A DNA stretch of 11,031 nucleotides from Anaerolineae bacterium. GTDB taxonomy: Bacteria; Chloroflexota; Anaerolineae; B4-G1; DUEL01. Below, piece by piece: positions 1 through 6,111 of this stretch. The first letter of the stretch is position 1. Each line of letters opens with the position of its first letter. The notes below the pieces were generated by a model. The model did no database searches and was not told where the DNA came from. It saw only the letters and a program-made list of their open reading frames with translations. Made by a program: the position numbers and the translations under genes. The stretch is from positions 1 to 11,031 of the forward strand of contig JAFGOJ010000044.1 in the NCBI GenBank assembly GCA_016926575.1, written 5' to 3'.

Positions 1-17
1 CTCGTTCAACAATGCCT

Positions 18-38
18 TGCAGGGGCTCCGCCCCTGCA
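18..38. repeat. Inverted repeat, 9-bp arms
   Basis: The arms TGCAGGGGC and GCCCCTGCA are perfect complements separated by the loop TCC. No T-tract follows on either strand, so it looks more like a REP-type palindrome than an intrinsic terminator. Confidence 0.7.
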
Positions 39-54
39 CCCCGCCGGGGAAACG

Positions 55-73
55 GGTAAACCTGCGGTTTACC
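55..73. repeat. Inverted repeat, 8-bp arms, TGC loop
   Basis: GGTAAACC and GGTTTACC are perfect complements around a TGC loop. A second, weaker dyad (GGTTC at 78-82, GAACC at 87-91) follows directly. Neither is followed by a T-tract. Confidence 0.65.
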
Positions 74-139
74 TTCCGGTTCCCCCGAACCCCTTCCGCA
101 AATGGGTTCCGGTCAACGCCTCAGGCGGCCCCTCTTGTT

Positions 140-162
140 CCGCCGGGTCACGGACCCGGCGG
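140..162. repeat. Inverted repeat, 10-bp arms
   Basis: CCGCCGGGTC and GACCCGGCGG are perfect complements around the loop ACG. The hairpin would be very stable and GC-only except for one pair. There is no T-tract after it on the plus strand. It is part of the palindrome cluster that fills the first 478 bases. Confidence 0.7.
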
Positions 163-177
163 GAGCGCGGAGTAAAG

Positions 178-208
178 ATGGATGTCACGCTTGCAGCGTG
201 ACATCCAT
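178..208. repeat. Inverted repeat, 14-bp arms, TGC loop
   Basis: This is the longest perfect hairpin in the window: ATGGATGTCACGCT (178-191) and AGCGTGACATCCAT (195-208) around a TGC loop. The arms are of mixed composition, unlike the G/C-run arms of its neighbours, so it may belong to a different repeat family. No U-rich tail follows on either strand. Confidence 0.75.
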
Positions 209-214
209 ACCAGC

Positions 215-283
215 CCTGTAGGGCGGGGGTCAAACCCGCCGGCCGTGGTCTTTGTGATAGGAGCGTAGCATGGCCCCTACAGG
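215..283. repeat. Split palindrome with CCTGTAGGG ends
   Basis: CCTGTAGGG (215-223) is matched by its inverse CCCTACAGG (275-283). Just inside the left end is the dyad GGCGGG (222-227) / CCCGCC (235-240). In a simple palindrome the right arm CCCGCC would run straight into CCCCTACAGG; here about 34 unrelated bases lie between them. The element looks like an interspersed palindrome whose right arm has been split by an insertion, or a small element with inverted ends. There is no coding frame in it. Confidence 0.45.
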
Positions 284-348
284 CGATTTTCGTTCATCGG
301 CAGCGAGCGCCAGATATGGGCCCTACTTTGAAATAAGTATCTCGTATT

Positions 349-380
349 AAAGCACAAAACCCCAGGCTTGCAAGCCTGGG
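349..380 (-). terminator. Likely intrinsic terminator of the dnaE-ybaK operon
   Basis: A perfect 20-base palindrome (361-380, CCCAGGCTTGCAAGCCTGGG) can fold as an 8-bp stem with a TGCA loop. Read on the minus strand it is followed by GTTTTGTGCTTT and then AT-rich sequence, the expected layout of a Rho-independent terminator for the minus-strand genes that end at 479. The distance from the ybaK stop (about 100 bases) is long but plausible, and two other palindromes (401-419, 443-461) lie in between. The U-run is interrupted, so efficiency is uncertain. Confidence 0.5.
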
Positions 381-400
381 AACAGAAGACGCGGGGGTAC

Positions 401-419
401 AGGGGCGCGACGCGCCCCT
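401..419. repeat. Inverted repeat, 9-bp arms, AGGGGCGCG core
   Basis: AGGGGCGCG and CGCGCCCCT flank a single A; sterically the loop must open by a pair or two. It resembles the palindrome at 9455-9475, which also ends in CGCGCCCCTA, pointing to copies of one intergenic repeat family. Confidence 0.6.
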
Positions 420-442
420 ATCAGGCCTTGCCAATCGCGGGC

Positions 443-461
443 GGCGGGTTAAAAACCCGCC
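443..461. repeat. Inverted repeat just after ybaK
   Basis: GGCGGGTT (443-450) and AACCCGCC (454-461) flank AAA. It lies 17 bases beyond the stop codon of the minus-strand gene at 479. On the minus strand the loop region reads TTTTT but no T-run follows the stem, so it may stabilise the 3' end or aid termination without being a classical terminator. The core matches the GGCGGG/CCCGCC dyad at 222-240. Confidence 0.6.
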
Positions 462-478
462 CTGCGTTGAGACGGCCA

Positions 479-943
479 TCACATCCCGACGTCGGCGATC
501 TGGCCGCCGGTTGCGCGCCGCAAATCCTCGAACGCCAACGCGATCATCTCGTCGACCGCGCCGCCGGAGACGTAGACGGTGGCGTGCTGAGCCAGCCCGG
601 CGTCGATCCACACCGGCAGGGGCGCGACGCACCCGACCGGAGGCACCGCACCGGGCGGGTAGCCGGTCTCCGCAGTGACGCGCTCGGCCGAGGCGATCAT
701 CACCCGCCGAGCGCCCAACAGGCCCTTCAATCGCCGCGTGTCGACGCGCCGGTCGCCACCCACCAGGACCAGCGCCGGTGCGCCGTCGGCCAGGAAGAGC
801 AGCGACTTGACCACTGCCCCCAACGTGACGCCCAAAGACTCGGCCGCCTGGTCGGCCCGGGCCGCGTGTGCCCGGTAGCGCCGGTAAGCGATGCCCGCTG
901 CCTGGAGGGCCGCCTCTACGTCTGCCGGTCCCCTCTCACTCAT
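479..943 (-). CDS. YbaK/ProX-type aminoacyl-tRNA deacylase (prolyl-tRNA editing family)
   Basis: A 154-residue protein that matches the YbaK/EbsC fold in length and layout. Members hydrolyse wrongly charged tRNAs, such as Cys- or Ala-tRNA(Pro), in the cytoplasm. The conserved lysine region VVKSLLF (K46), the GGDRRVDTRRLKGLLG stretch (62-77) and the glycine/proline loop GYPPGAVPPVG (94-104) are all visible. In this loop many relatives have two glycines, and here the second is Ala99. Which mischarged tRNA it edits cannot be told from sequence alone; it could be YbaK (Cys), ProXp-ala or a ProXp-x type. The start ATG at 943 overlaps the dnaE stop as ATGA and has GAGGAGG four bases upstream, so translation is probably coupled to dnaE. 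A ProRS without an inserted editing domain is encoded at 9476-10912, which gives a trans-editing enzyme an obvious role. Family call is firm; specificity is open. Confidence 0.88.
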   Translation of the reverse strand: MSERGPADVEAALQAAGIAYRRYRAHAARADQAAESLGVTLGAVVKSLLFLADGAPALVLVGGDRRVDTRRLKGLLGARRVMIASAERVTAETGYPPGAVPPVGCVAPLPVWIDAGLAQHATVYVSGGAVDEMIALAFEDLRRATGGQIADVGM

Positions 944-3900
944 CCTGCCTCCTCGACACTGACCGCCTCTGGGCCGACGATGTCCGCCAGCTTCATGCCC
1001 AGTTCGGGGCAGAAATGAGTGACGTCGTTAGGAAATTCGAGCAGTTGATCGCCATTCGGCCCATTTTTCAGGACGAAGACGAAGCGGTCCTGGCCGGAAT
1101 AGGAAACGAGCACCTCGTGAACGGCGGAAAGCAGCGCGAAATCGCCCACTTGATCGCCGCTGCGGCGCAAGGTGATTTTGACCGTGCGCTGGCGGGTGGG
1201 CCGCTGCACCGGTTGGGGCGCGATGTCGGCGGGCGGGGCCGCCAGGCGCGGCAGCGGTTCGCGGGGCCGCACCATCTCGTGCGGCAGCTTGACCCACTCG
1301 CAGATCAGGCCCATGTCGTCGCGCCGGCTGCTCACCCTGCCGCAGACCACCACGATCCGGTCGGGTACCCACACCGCTTTGGTCTGCTCCCACACGCGCG
1401 GGAAAACGACCACGTCGCAGGAGCCGCTCAGGTCCTCCAGGGTGACGAAGGCCATTTCTTCCCCCTTCGAGCGCGTCATGTGGCGGCGGATGCGCCGCAC
1501 CACCCCCAGGAGGGTGACCGTCTGCTCGGGCTGTTCGTCCTCCAGTTGGGCGATTTGAGTGGTGACGAAATCGGCCAGCTCGCGCAGCGGCTGGGAGAGC
1601 GGGCTTTCGGAGATGTACGTGCCGGCCAGTTCCTTCTCCCAGTCCAACACCTCGCGCTGCGACGGTTCGACGATCCGCCCCAGGCCCGCGAACAGATCCT
1701 CCTCCCCCTCCAATTGGACGCCGGTGGCCTCGCCGAAGAGGCTCAACTGCCCCACGTCCTGCGCTTGGTGCATGCGCGCGCTGAGGCCCATGATCCGATC
1801 CAACGCAGCCAGCAGCCGGGGCCGGTCGCCGAGCGCAGCGAGCGCGCCCACCTTGATCAGGCACTCCAGGGCCCGCCGGTTGACCGTGCGCAAATCGACC
1901 CGCCGGCAGAAATCTTGAAGGTTCTCGAAAGACTGTCCCGCGCGCCGGGCCACGATCTCCTGCACCGGGCCGTCGCCCACGTTCTTGACCGCGCCCAATC
2001 CGTAGCGAATCGCCTCCCCCTGCTCCGTCTGCTCGATGGCGAAGTCGAGCTCCGAGTGGTTCACGTCCGGCGGGAGCACCACGATCCCCATACGGCGGCA
2101 CTCGGTCACCAAAAAGCCTACCTTCTCCACATTATTGCGTTCAACGGAGAGCAGGGCGGCCATGTACTCGAGCGGGTAGTGAGCTTTCAGATACGCGGTC
2201 TGGCAGGTGAGGACGGCGTAATCGGCGGCGTGGCCCTTGGGGAAGCCGTAGCGGGCAAACGCCTCCCAGTCCTCGAAAATGCCCGTCGCGTCGTGTTCCG
2301 AGATGCCGCGCTGCACCGCGCCGCCGACGAACTGCTCGCGGTGCTTGAGCAGTTCCTCCTTCTTCTTTTTCGCCACTGCCTTGCGCAGAAAGTCGGCCTC
2401 GCTGGCAGTGTAGCCGGCCAGGTTGGTGGCCGCGCGCATGATCTGCTCCTGGAACACGGTGATGCCGAAGGTCTCCGCCAGGATCGGTTCGAGGGCCGGG
2501 TGGCGGTATTCGACCTCCTCCTCTCCGTGCAGGCGGCGGATGTAGTTGGGGATGTACTCCATCGGGCCGGGCCGGTAGAGGGCCAGCACGGCGACGATGT
2601 GCTCGTAGCGCGAGGGGCGCATGTCCTTCAACACGCGGCGGAACCCGGCCCCTTCGACCTGGAAGACGCCGGACACGTCGCCGCTGGCGATCAGCCGGTA
2701 GATTTGCGGGTCATCCAGCGGGATATTGTCCAGGTTGAACGCGATGCCGTGGCGTTTTTCGATCAAGTCGCAGGCGTAGTGCATGATCGTCAACGTGCGC
2801 AGGCCCAGGAAGTCCACTTTTAGCAAGCCGATCGACTCCAACTGCTCCATCGGCCACTGGGTGACGGCGTTGAGCACCGACTCCTCTTCTTCGGTCGAAG
2901 AAGCCTCTACCCCTTTGGTGGGCCGGTTGAGCGGGCAGTAGTTGGTCAGCTCAGTATCGGCGATGATCACGCCGGCGGCGTGGGTCGACGCGTGGCGCGC
3001 CACGCCCTCCAACTTGGCCGCGGCGTCCAACAGGCGCTTGATGTAGGGGCGAGTTTCGTAGATGGCGCGCAGATCGGGGACGCTTTCGAGCGCCTGCTCG
3101 ATGGAGACCGGCTTGCCGGGGACATTGGGGATCAGGCGGGCCACCTGGTCAACGTCGCCCAGGGGGATGTCGAGGGCGCGGCCCACGTCGCGCACGGCCG
3201 CCCGCGCGCCCAGCGTCCCGAAGGTGATGATCTGGGCCACGTTCTCCTGGTGGTACTTTTCGATGGTGTAATCGATCAACTCGCCGCGCCGGTCGTCTGG
3301 GAAGTCCAGGTCGATGTCGGGCATCGAGATACGACCGGGGTTGAGGAAGCGCTCGAAGATCAGGTCGTTGGCCAGCGGGTCGACCATCGTGATCCCCAGG
3401 CTATAGGCGACGATGGAGCCGGCCGCCGACCCGCGCGCGTTGTACCAGATGCCGCGCTGCTTGGCCGCCTGGCACAGGTCCCACACGATGAGGAAGTAGG
3501 TATCGAAGCCCATCGTGTGGATGATGCCCAGCTCGTGTTCGAGCCGTCCCATCACCTCGGCGCTGGCATCCCGGTCGCCGTAGCGCCACCGCAGGCCCTC
3601 CAGGCATAGCCGGCGCAGGTACGACTCGGCCGTGTGACCCTCGGGCACATCGAAATTGGGCAGGTGGTAGTGGCCGAACTCGATCTCGACGTCGCACATC
3701 TCCGCCACGCGCAACGTATTCGTCAGCGCTTCGGGCACTTCGGCAAAGAGGTGCGCCATCTCGGCGGGCGAGCGCATGTAGAACGTGTCGCCGTCCATGC
3801 GCATGCGGTCGGCCTCTCCGACCACCTTGCCTGTGCCGATGCAGAGCAGGATGTCGTGAGTGGCGGCGTCGTTCCGGTCGACGTAGTGGATATCGTTAGT

Positions 3901-4506
3901 CGCCACCAGCGGCACGTCGTAGCGGCGCGCCAGGTCGATCAGCCCGCGGTTGATCGCAGGCAGCTCCTGGATGTCGTGCTGTTGGAGTTCGAGGAAGAAG
4001 CGCCCCGGGAAGCGGTCCTTGTACCAGGCGACCACGCGCTCCGCCTCCTCGTTTCGCCCCTGGCGAATGAGGCGCGGAATCTCCCCGGAGACACACGCCG
4101 AGGTAACGATCAGCCCCTCGCCATACTCTTCCAGCACCTGCTTGTCGATGCGCGGCTTGTAGTAGAATCCCTCCAGCATGGCGATGGACGACAGCTTGAG
4201 CAGGTTCTTGTAGCCGGTCTGGTTCTGTGCCAGGAGCACGACGTGATGCGGCTTGCCGTCGGAGCGCTTGCTGCGGTCGTGCAGGGTGCGCGGGGCGAGG
4301 TAGGCCTCGACGCCGATCAGCGGCTTGATGCCGGCATCTTTGGCAGCTTGATAGAACTCGACGACGCCGTACATTGTACCGTGGTCGGTGATAGCCAGCG
4401 CGGGCATCCCCATCTCTGCCGCACGCTGCACCAGGTCCTTGGGATCGGCCAACCCATCGAGAAGAGAATATTCTGAGTGGACGTGGAGGTGGACAAATTC
4501 ATCCAT
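940..4506 (-). CDS. dnaE: DNA polymerase III alpha subunit
   Basis: The replicative polymerase catalytic subunit, 1188 residues (E. coli: 1160). The N-terminal PHP domain (about 1-280) has the full-looking metal motifs: HLHVH (6-10), D17, DH (41-42), E67, C138 and NDIHY with D205 and H207. In E. coli several of these are lost, so this enzyme may proofread through its own PHP domain. The polymerase active site shows PDIDLDF (D397, D399, D401) and VDFLGLRTL (D565). YGFPKGHAADYA (753-764) is the usual conserved block. QLSLF at 920-924 fits the internal beta-clamp binding motif, and an OB fold lies near 993-1075. The ATG at 4506 gives the canonical N-terminus FVHLHVHSEYS; there is no Shine-Dalgarno, and a strong promoter ends nine bases upstream, so the mRNA is probably leaderless. 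It is the first gene of an operon with the editing protein downstream. Confidence 0.98.
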   Translation of the reverse strand: MDEFVHLHVHSEYSLLDGLADPKDLVQRAAEMGMPALAITDHGTMYGVVEFYQAAKDAGIKPLIGVEAYLAPRTLHDRSKRSDGKPHHVVLLAQNQTGYKNLLKLSSIAMLEGFYYKPRIDKQVLEEYGEGLIVTSACVSGEIPRLIRQGRNEEAERVVAWYKDRFPGRFFLELQQHDIQELPAINRGLIDLARRYDVPLVATNDIHYVDRNDAATHDILLCIGTGKVVGEADRMRMDGDTFYMRSPAEMAHLFAEVPEALTNTLRVAEMCDVEIEFGHYHLPNFDVPEGHTAESYLRRLCLEGLRWRYGDRDASAEVMGRLEHELGIIHTMGFDTYFLIVWDLCQAAKQRGIWYNARGSAAGSIVAYSLGITMVDPLANDLIFERFLNPGRISMPDIDLDFPDDRRGELIDYTIEKYHQENVAQIITFGTLGARAAVRDVGRALDIPLGDVDQVARLIPNVPGKPVSIEQALESVPDLRAIYETRPYIKRLLDAAAKLEGVARHASTHAAGVIIADTELTNYCPLNRPTKGVEASSTEEEESVLNAVTQWPMEQLESIGLLKVDFLGLRTLTIMHYACDLIEKRHGIAFNLDNIPLDDPQIYRLIASGDVSGVFQVEGAGFRRVLKDMRPSRYEHIVAVLALYRPGPMEYIPNYIRRLHGEEEVEYRHPALEPILAETFGITVFQEQIMRAATNLAGYTASEADFLRKAVAKKKKEELLKHREQFVGGAVQRGISEHDATGIFEDWEAFARYGFPKGHAADYAVLTCQTAYLKAHYPLEYMAALLSVERNNVEKVGFLVTECRRMGIVVLPPDVNHSELDFAIEQTEQGEAIRYGLGAVKNVGDGPVQEIVARRAGQSFENLQDFCRRVDLRTVNRRALECLIKVGALAALGDRPRLLAALDRIMGLSARMHQAQDVGQLSLFGEATGVQLEGEEDLFAGLGRIVEPSQREVLDWEKELAGTYISESPLSQPLRELADFVTTQIAQLEDEQPEQTVTLLGVVRRIRRHMTRSKGEEMAFVTLEDLSGSCDVVVFPRVWEQTKAVWVPDRIVVVCGRVSSRRDDMGLICEWVKLPHEMVRPREPLPRLAAPPADIAPQPVQRPTRQRTVKITLRRSGDQVGDFALLSAVHEVLVSYSGQDRFVFVLKNGPNGDQLLEFPNDVTHFCPELGMKLADIVGPEAVSVEEAG

Positions 4507-4515
4507 TGCGTGATG

Positions 4516-4544
4516 ATTATACCATGAACCGTTAGGTTCGGCAG
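4516..4544 (-). promoter_or_regulatory. Extended -10 promoter of dnaE
   Basis: On the minus strand the -10 is a perfect TATAAT (4521-4516), preceded by TGG, giving the extended form TGGTATAAT. Seventeen bases further upstream is a weak -35, CTGCCG (4544-4539). Transcription should begin about 6-10 bases after the -10, at roughly 4510-4506, at or within three bases of the dnaE ATG. That leaves no room for a ribosome-binding site. Confidence 0.75.
4526..4539. promoter_or_regulatory. Dyad in the dnaE promoter spacer, possible operator
   Basis: GAACC and GGTTC are perfect inverted repeats separated by GTTA. The dyad fills the spacer between the -35 and -10 of the dnaE promoter, where a bound repressor would block RNA polymerase. 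It has a GAAC..GTTC outline with six bases between, which recalls Gram-positive LexA boxes, but those have four. Assignment to any regulator is a guess. Confidence 0.35.
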
Positions 4545-4571
4545 GGCGGAAGGCCGGATTTTGCCTAAAAC

Positions 4572-4625
4572 GTGGGAATCTTTAAGCTAACGGGGGCGTT
4601 TGTCCCCTGGGACAGTCAATCCCAC
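4572..4625. promoter_or_regulatory. Nested inverted repeats upstream of the selA promoter
   Basis: The outer arms GTGGGA (4572-4577) and TCCCAC (4620-4625) enclose several smaller dyads: AACG/CGTT (4589-4600), GTCCC/GGGAC (4602-4613) and TGGGA/TCCCA (4608-4624). They lie between the two divergent promoters, ending 12 bases before the selA -35. The dyads overlap and are mutually exclusive. They could be binding sites for a regulator acting on either gene, but no known operator is recognised. Confidence 0.3.
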
Positions 4626-4637
4626 AAGATCGGCCTC

Positions 4638-4666
4638 TTGTCGGTTGATTGAGTTTAGGGTACAAT
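4638..4666 (+). promoter_or_regulatory. Sigma70-type promoter of the selA operon
   Basis: TTGTCG (4638-4643, four of six consensus matches) is separated by exactly 17 bases from TACAAT (4661-4666, five of six). Transcription should start near 4673. The in-frame GTG at 4668 would then lie upstream of the transcript, which supports the ATG at 4695 as the true selA start, with an untranslated leader of about 22 bases. Confidence 0.7.
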
Positions 4667-4694
4667 TGTGAATTACCAAGGAAAGGAAGCGTCT

Positions 4695-6098
4695 ATGACC
4701 AACGCCGAACAACTGCGCCTGTTGCCCAGCGTCGACCGGCTGCTGGGGGATCCCGCACTCGAAGACAGTACCGCACGCTACGGTCACCACCTGACGGTGA
4801 CCGCAACGCGGGAGGTGCTGGAGCAGGTGCGCGAGGAGATCAAGGGCGGCCAGCCCACCCCATCCCACACAGCCCTGGTCACGCGCGTCGAGGCGTACTT
4901 GCGCCAGCACCTCGCGCCGACCCTGCGGCCCGTCGTCAACGCCACCGGGGTGGTGATCCACACCAACCTGGGGCGCGCGCCGCTCTCTGCCGCCGCGCGC
5001 GCTGCCATGGAGGCTGCCGCGCGCGGGTACAGCAACCTGGAATACGACCTCGACGCCGGGCAGCGCGGCCAGCGCACGCTCCACACCGAACGGCTGCTGT
5101 GCAAGCTGACCGGTGCCGAATCGGCGCTGGTGGTGAACAACAACGCCGGGGCGGTGATGCTGGCGCTGAACGGGCTGGCGGCCGGACGCGGCGTGTTGAT
5201 CTCGCGTGGGCAGTTGGTGGAGATCGGCGGCGGCTTCCGCGTGCCCGACGTGATGGCACAGTCCGGTGCCCGGCTGATCGAAGTCGGCACCACCAACCGC
5301 ACCCACCGGCAGGACTACGCGCGCGAGCTGGCTCGCGAGGGTAGCGACGTGGCCCTGATCCTGCGCGCGCACCACTCCAACTTCCGCATCGTCGGCTTCA
5401 CTACCGAGGTGGAGATGGACGAACTGGTGGCGCTCGGGCAGGCCCACGGCGTGCCGGTGATGGACGACATCGGCAGCGGCGCGCTACTGGACACGGGCGC
5501 TTTCGGCTTGACCCACGAGCCGATGGTGCAGGAGAGTCTGAAGGCCGGGGCCGCGCTGGTATGTTTCAGCGGCGACAAGCTGCTGGGCGGCCCGCAAGCG
5601 GGCATCATCGTCGGCCAGGCCGCGTTCGTCGACCCGCTGAAGCGCCACCCCCTGGCCCGCGCCCTGCGCGCCGACAAACTGTGCCTGGCCGCGCTCCAGG
5701 CCACGCTGATGCACTACCTGAAGGGCGAGGCCGCCACTCAGGTGCCGGTGTGGCGCATGGTCTCTATGGCATTGGACGAGATCGACCGCCGCGCGCGGCG
5801 CTGGCGCGACCGGCTGCGCCGGGCAGGCATCGCGGCGCAGGTGATCGATGGTCGGTCGACCGTCGGTGGGGGCAGCCTGCCCGGCGAGACCCTGCCCACG
5901 CGCCTGCTGGCCCTTCCCGTCCCCGCCCCCGACGCGCTGGTCGCGGCGCTGCGCCTGGGCGACCCGCCCATCGTGGCGCGCATCGAGGGCGACTGCGTGG
6001 TGTTCGATCCGCGCACCGTGCTGCCGGAGGACGAAGCGGCGCTGTTGGACACACTCGTCGATACCCTGCTACGCATCGACACGAATTTTCACGAATAG
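4695..6098 (+). CDS. selA: L-seryl-tRNA(Sec) selenium transferase
   Basis: A PLP enzyme that converts Ser-tRNA(Sec) to Sec-tRNA(Sec) using selenophosphate, in the bacterial selenocysteine pathway. The 467 residues are close to the family's usual size. FSGDKLLGGPQAG places the PLP lysine at K295, the same number as in E. coli when counted from the ATG at 4695. Other family blocks are GYSNLEYDLDAGQRGQR (111-127), SRGQLVEIGGGFRVPD (170-185), NFRIVGF (229-235) and STVGGGSLPGE in the C-terminal part. The N-terminal segment LRLLPSVDRLL also fits SelA. I chose 4695 over the upstream GTG at 4668 because AGGAAAGGAAG lies five bases before it and because the GTG falls at the promoter's edge. It heads a three-gene operon with a ZIP transporter (13-bp gap) and a PAP2-like protein. 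The usual partner selB is not adjacent, and selC and selD are not seen. Confidence 0.96.
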   Translation: MTNAEQLRLLPSVDRLLGDPALEDSTARYGHHLTVTATREVLEQVREEIKGGQPTPSHTALVTRVEAYLRQHLAPTLRPVVNATGVVIHTNLGRAPLSAAARAAMEAAARGYSNLEYDLDAGQRGQRTLHTERLLCKLTGAESALVVNNNAGAVMLALNGLAAGRGVLISRGQLVEIGGGFRVPDVMAQSGARLIEVGTTNRTHRQDYARELAREGSDVALILRAHHSNFRIVGFTTEVEMDELVALGQAHGVPVMDDIGSGALLDTGAFGLTHEPMVQESLKAGAALVCFSGDKLLGGPQAGIIVGQAAFVDPLKRHPLARALRADKLCLAALQATLMHYLKGEAATQVPVWRMVSMALDEIDRRARRWRDRLRRAGIAAQVIDGRSTVGGGSLPGETLPTRLLALPVPAPDALVAALRLGDPPIVARIEGDCVVFDPRTVLPEDEAALLDTLVDTLLRIDTNFHE

Positions 6099-6111
6099 AA
6101 GGAATGCCCCT

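Larger units (their letters stand above)
1..478. repeat. Gene-free, palindrome-rich intergenic region
   Basis: No convincing coding frame covers this stretch; the frames that cross it do so only by reading through the palindromes or antisense to the downstream genes. It holds at least seven inverted repeats that could fold as hairpins: 18-38, 55-73, 140-162, 178-208, 361-380, 401-419 and 443-461, plus a split one at 215-283. Arms run from 8 to 14 bases and most loops are 1-4 bases. Several units carry cores such as GGGCG..CGCCC or flanks such as CCCCTA that also occur at 9455-9478, which suggests an interspersed repeat family and not chance. The stretch 321-358 is AT-rich compared with everything around it and leads into the likely terminator of the minus-strand operon. 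I see no good promoter here. Confidence 0.75.

Noticed and set aside
328..350. Promoter in the AT-rich patch (TTGAAA ... TATTAA)
   Set aside because: The two hexamers are only 11 bases apart, too close for a sigma70 promoter, and no gene follows on the plus strand.
1..478. CRISPR array
   Set aside because: The repeats are unlike one another, palindromic and irregularly spaced, with no constant repeat-spacer period and no cas genes.
868..2823. Long open frame on the plus strand (651 residues) opposite dnaE
   Set aside because: It is antisense to a region of dnaE with clear family motifs. It has no recognisable domain and the biased composition (His, Arg, Gln, Leu) typical of the reverse strand of a GC-rich gene.
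4526..4539. LexA box
   Set aside because: The half-sites GAAC and GTTC are six bases apart, not four as in the known Gram-positive box. Kept only as an unassigned dyad.
4507..4694. selC (tRNA-Sec) or a riboswitch next to selA
   Set aside because: The dyads are short and overlapping; no long acceptor stem, cloverleaf or CCA end can be drawn, and most of the region lies upstream of the selA transcription start.
4587..5447. Minus-strand frame of 286 residues opposite selA
   Set aside because: Antisense to conserved SelA blocks, His/Gln-rich shadow composition, and it would run across the divergent promoters.
5848..6111. N-terminal extension of the ZIP gene into selA
   Set aside because: The frame is open only because of high GC. 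The extension reads as Arg/Pro/Trp-rich noise, while the ATG at 6112 has a good ribosome site.
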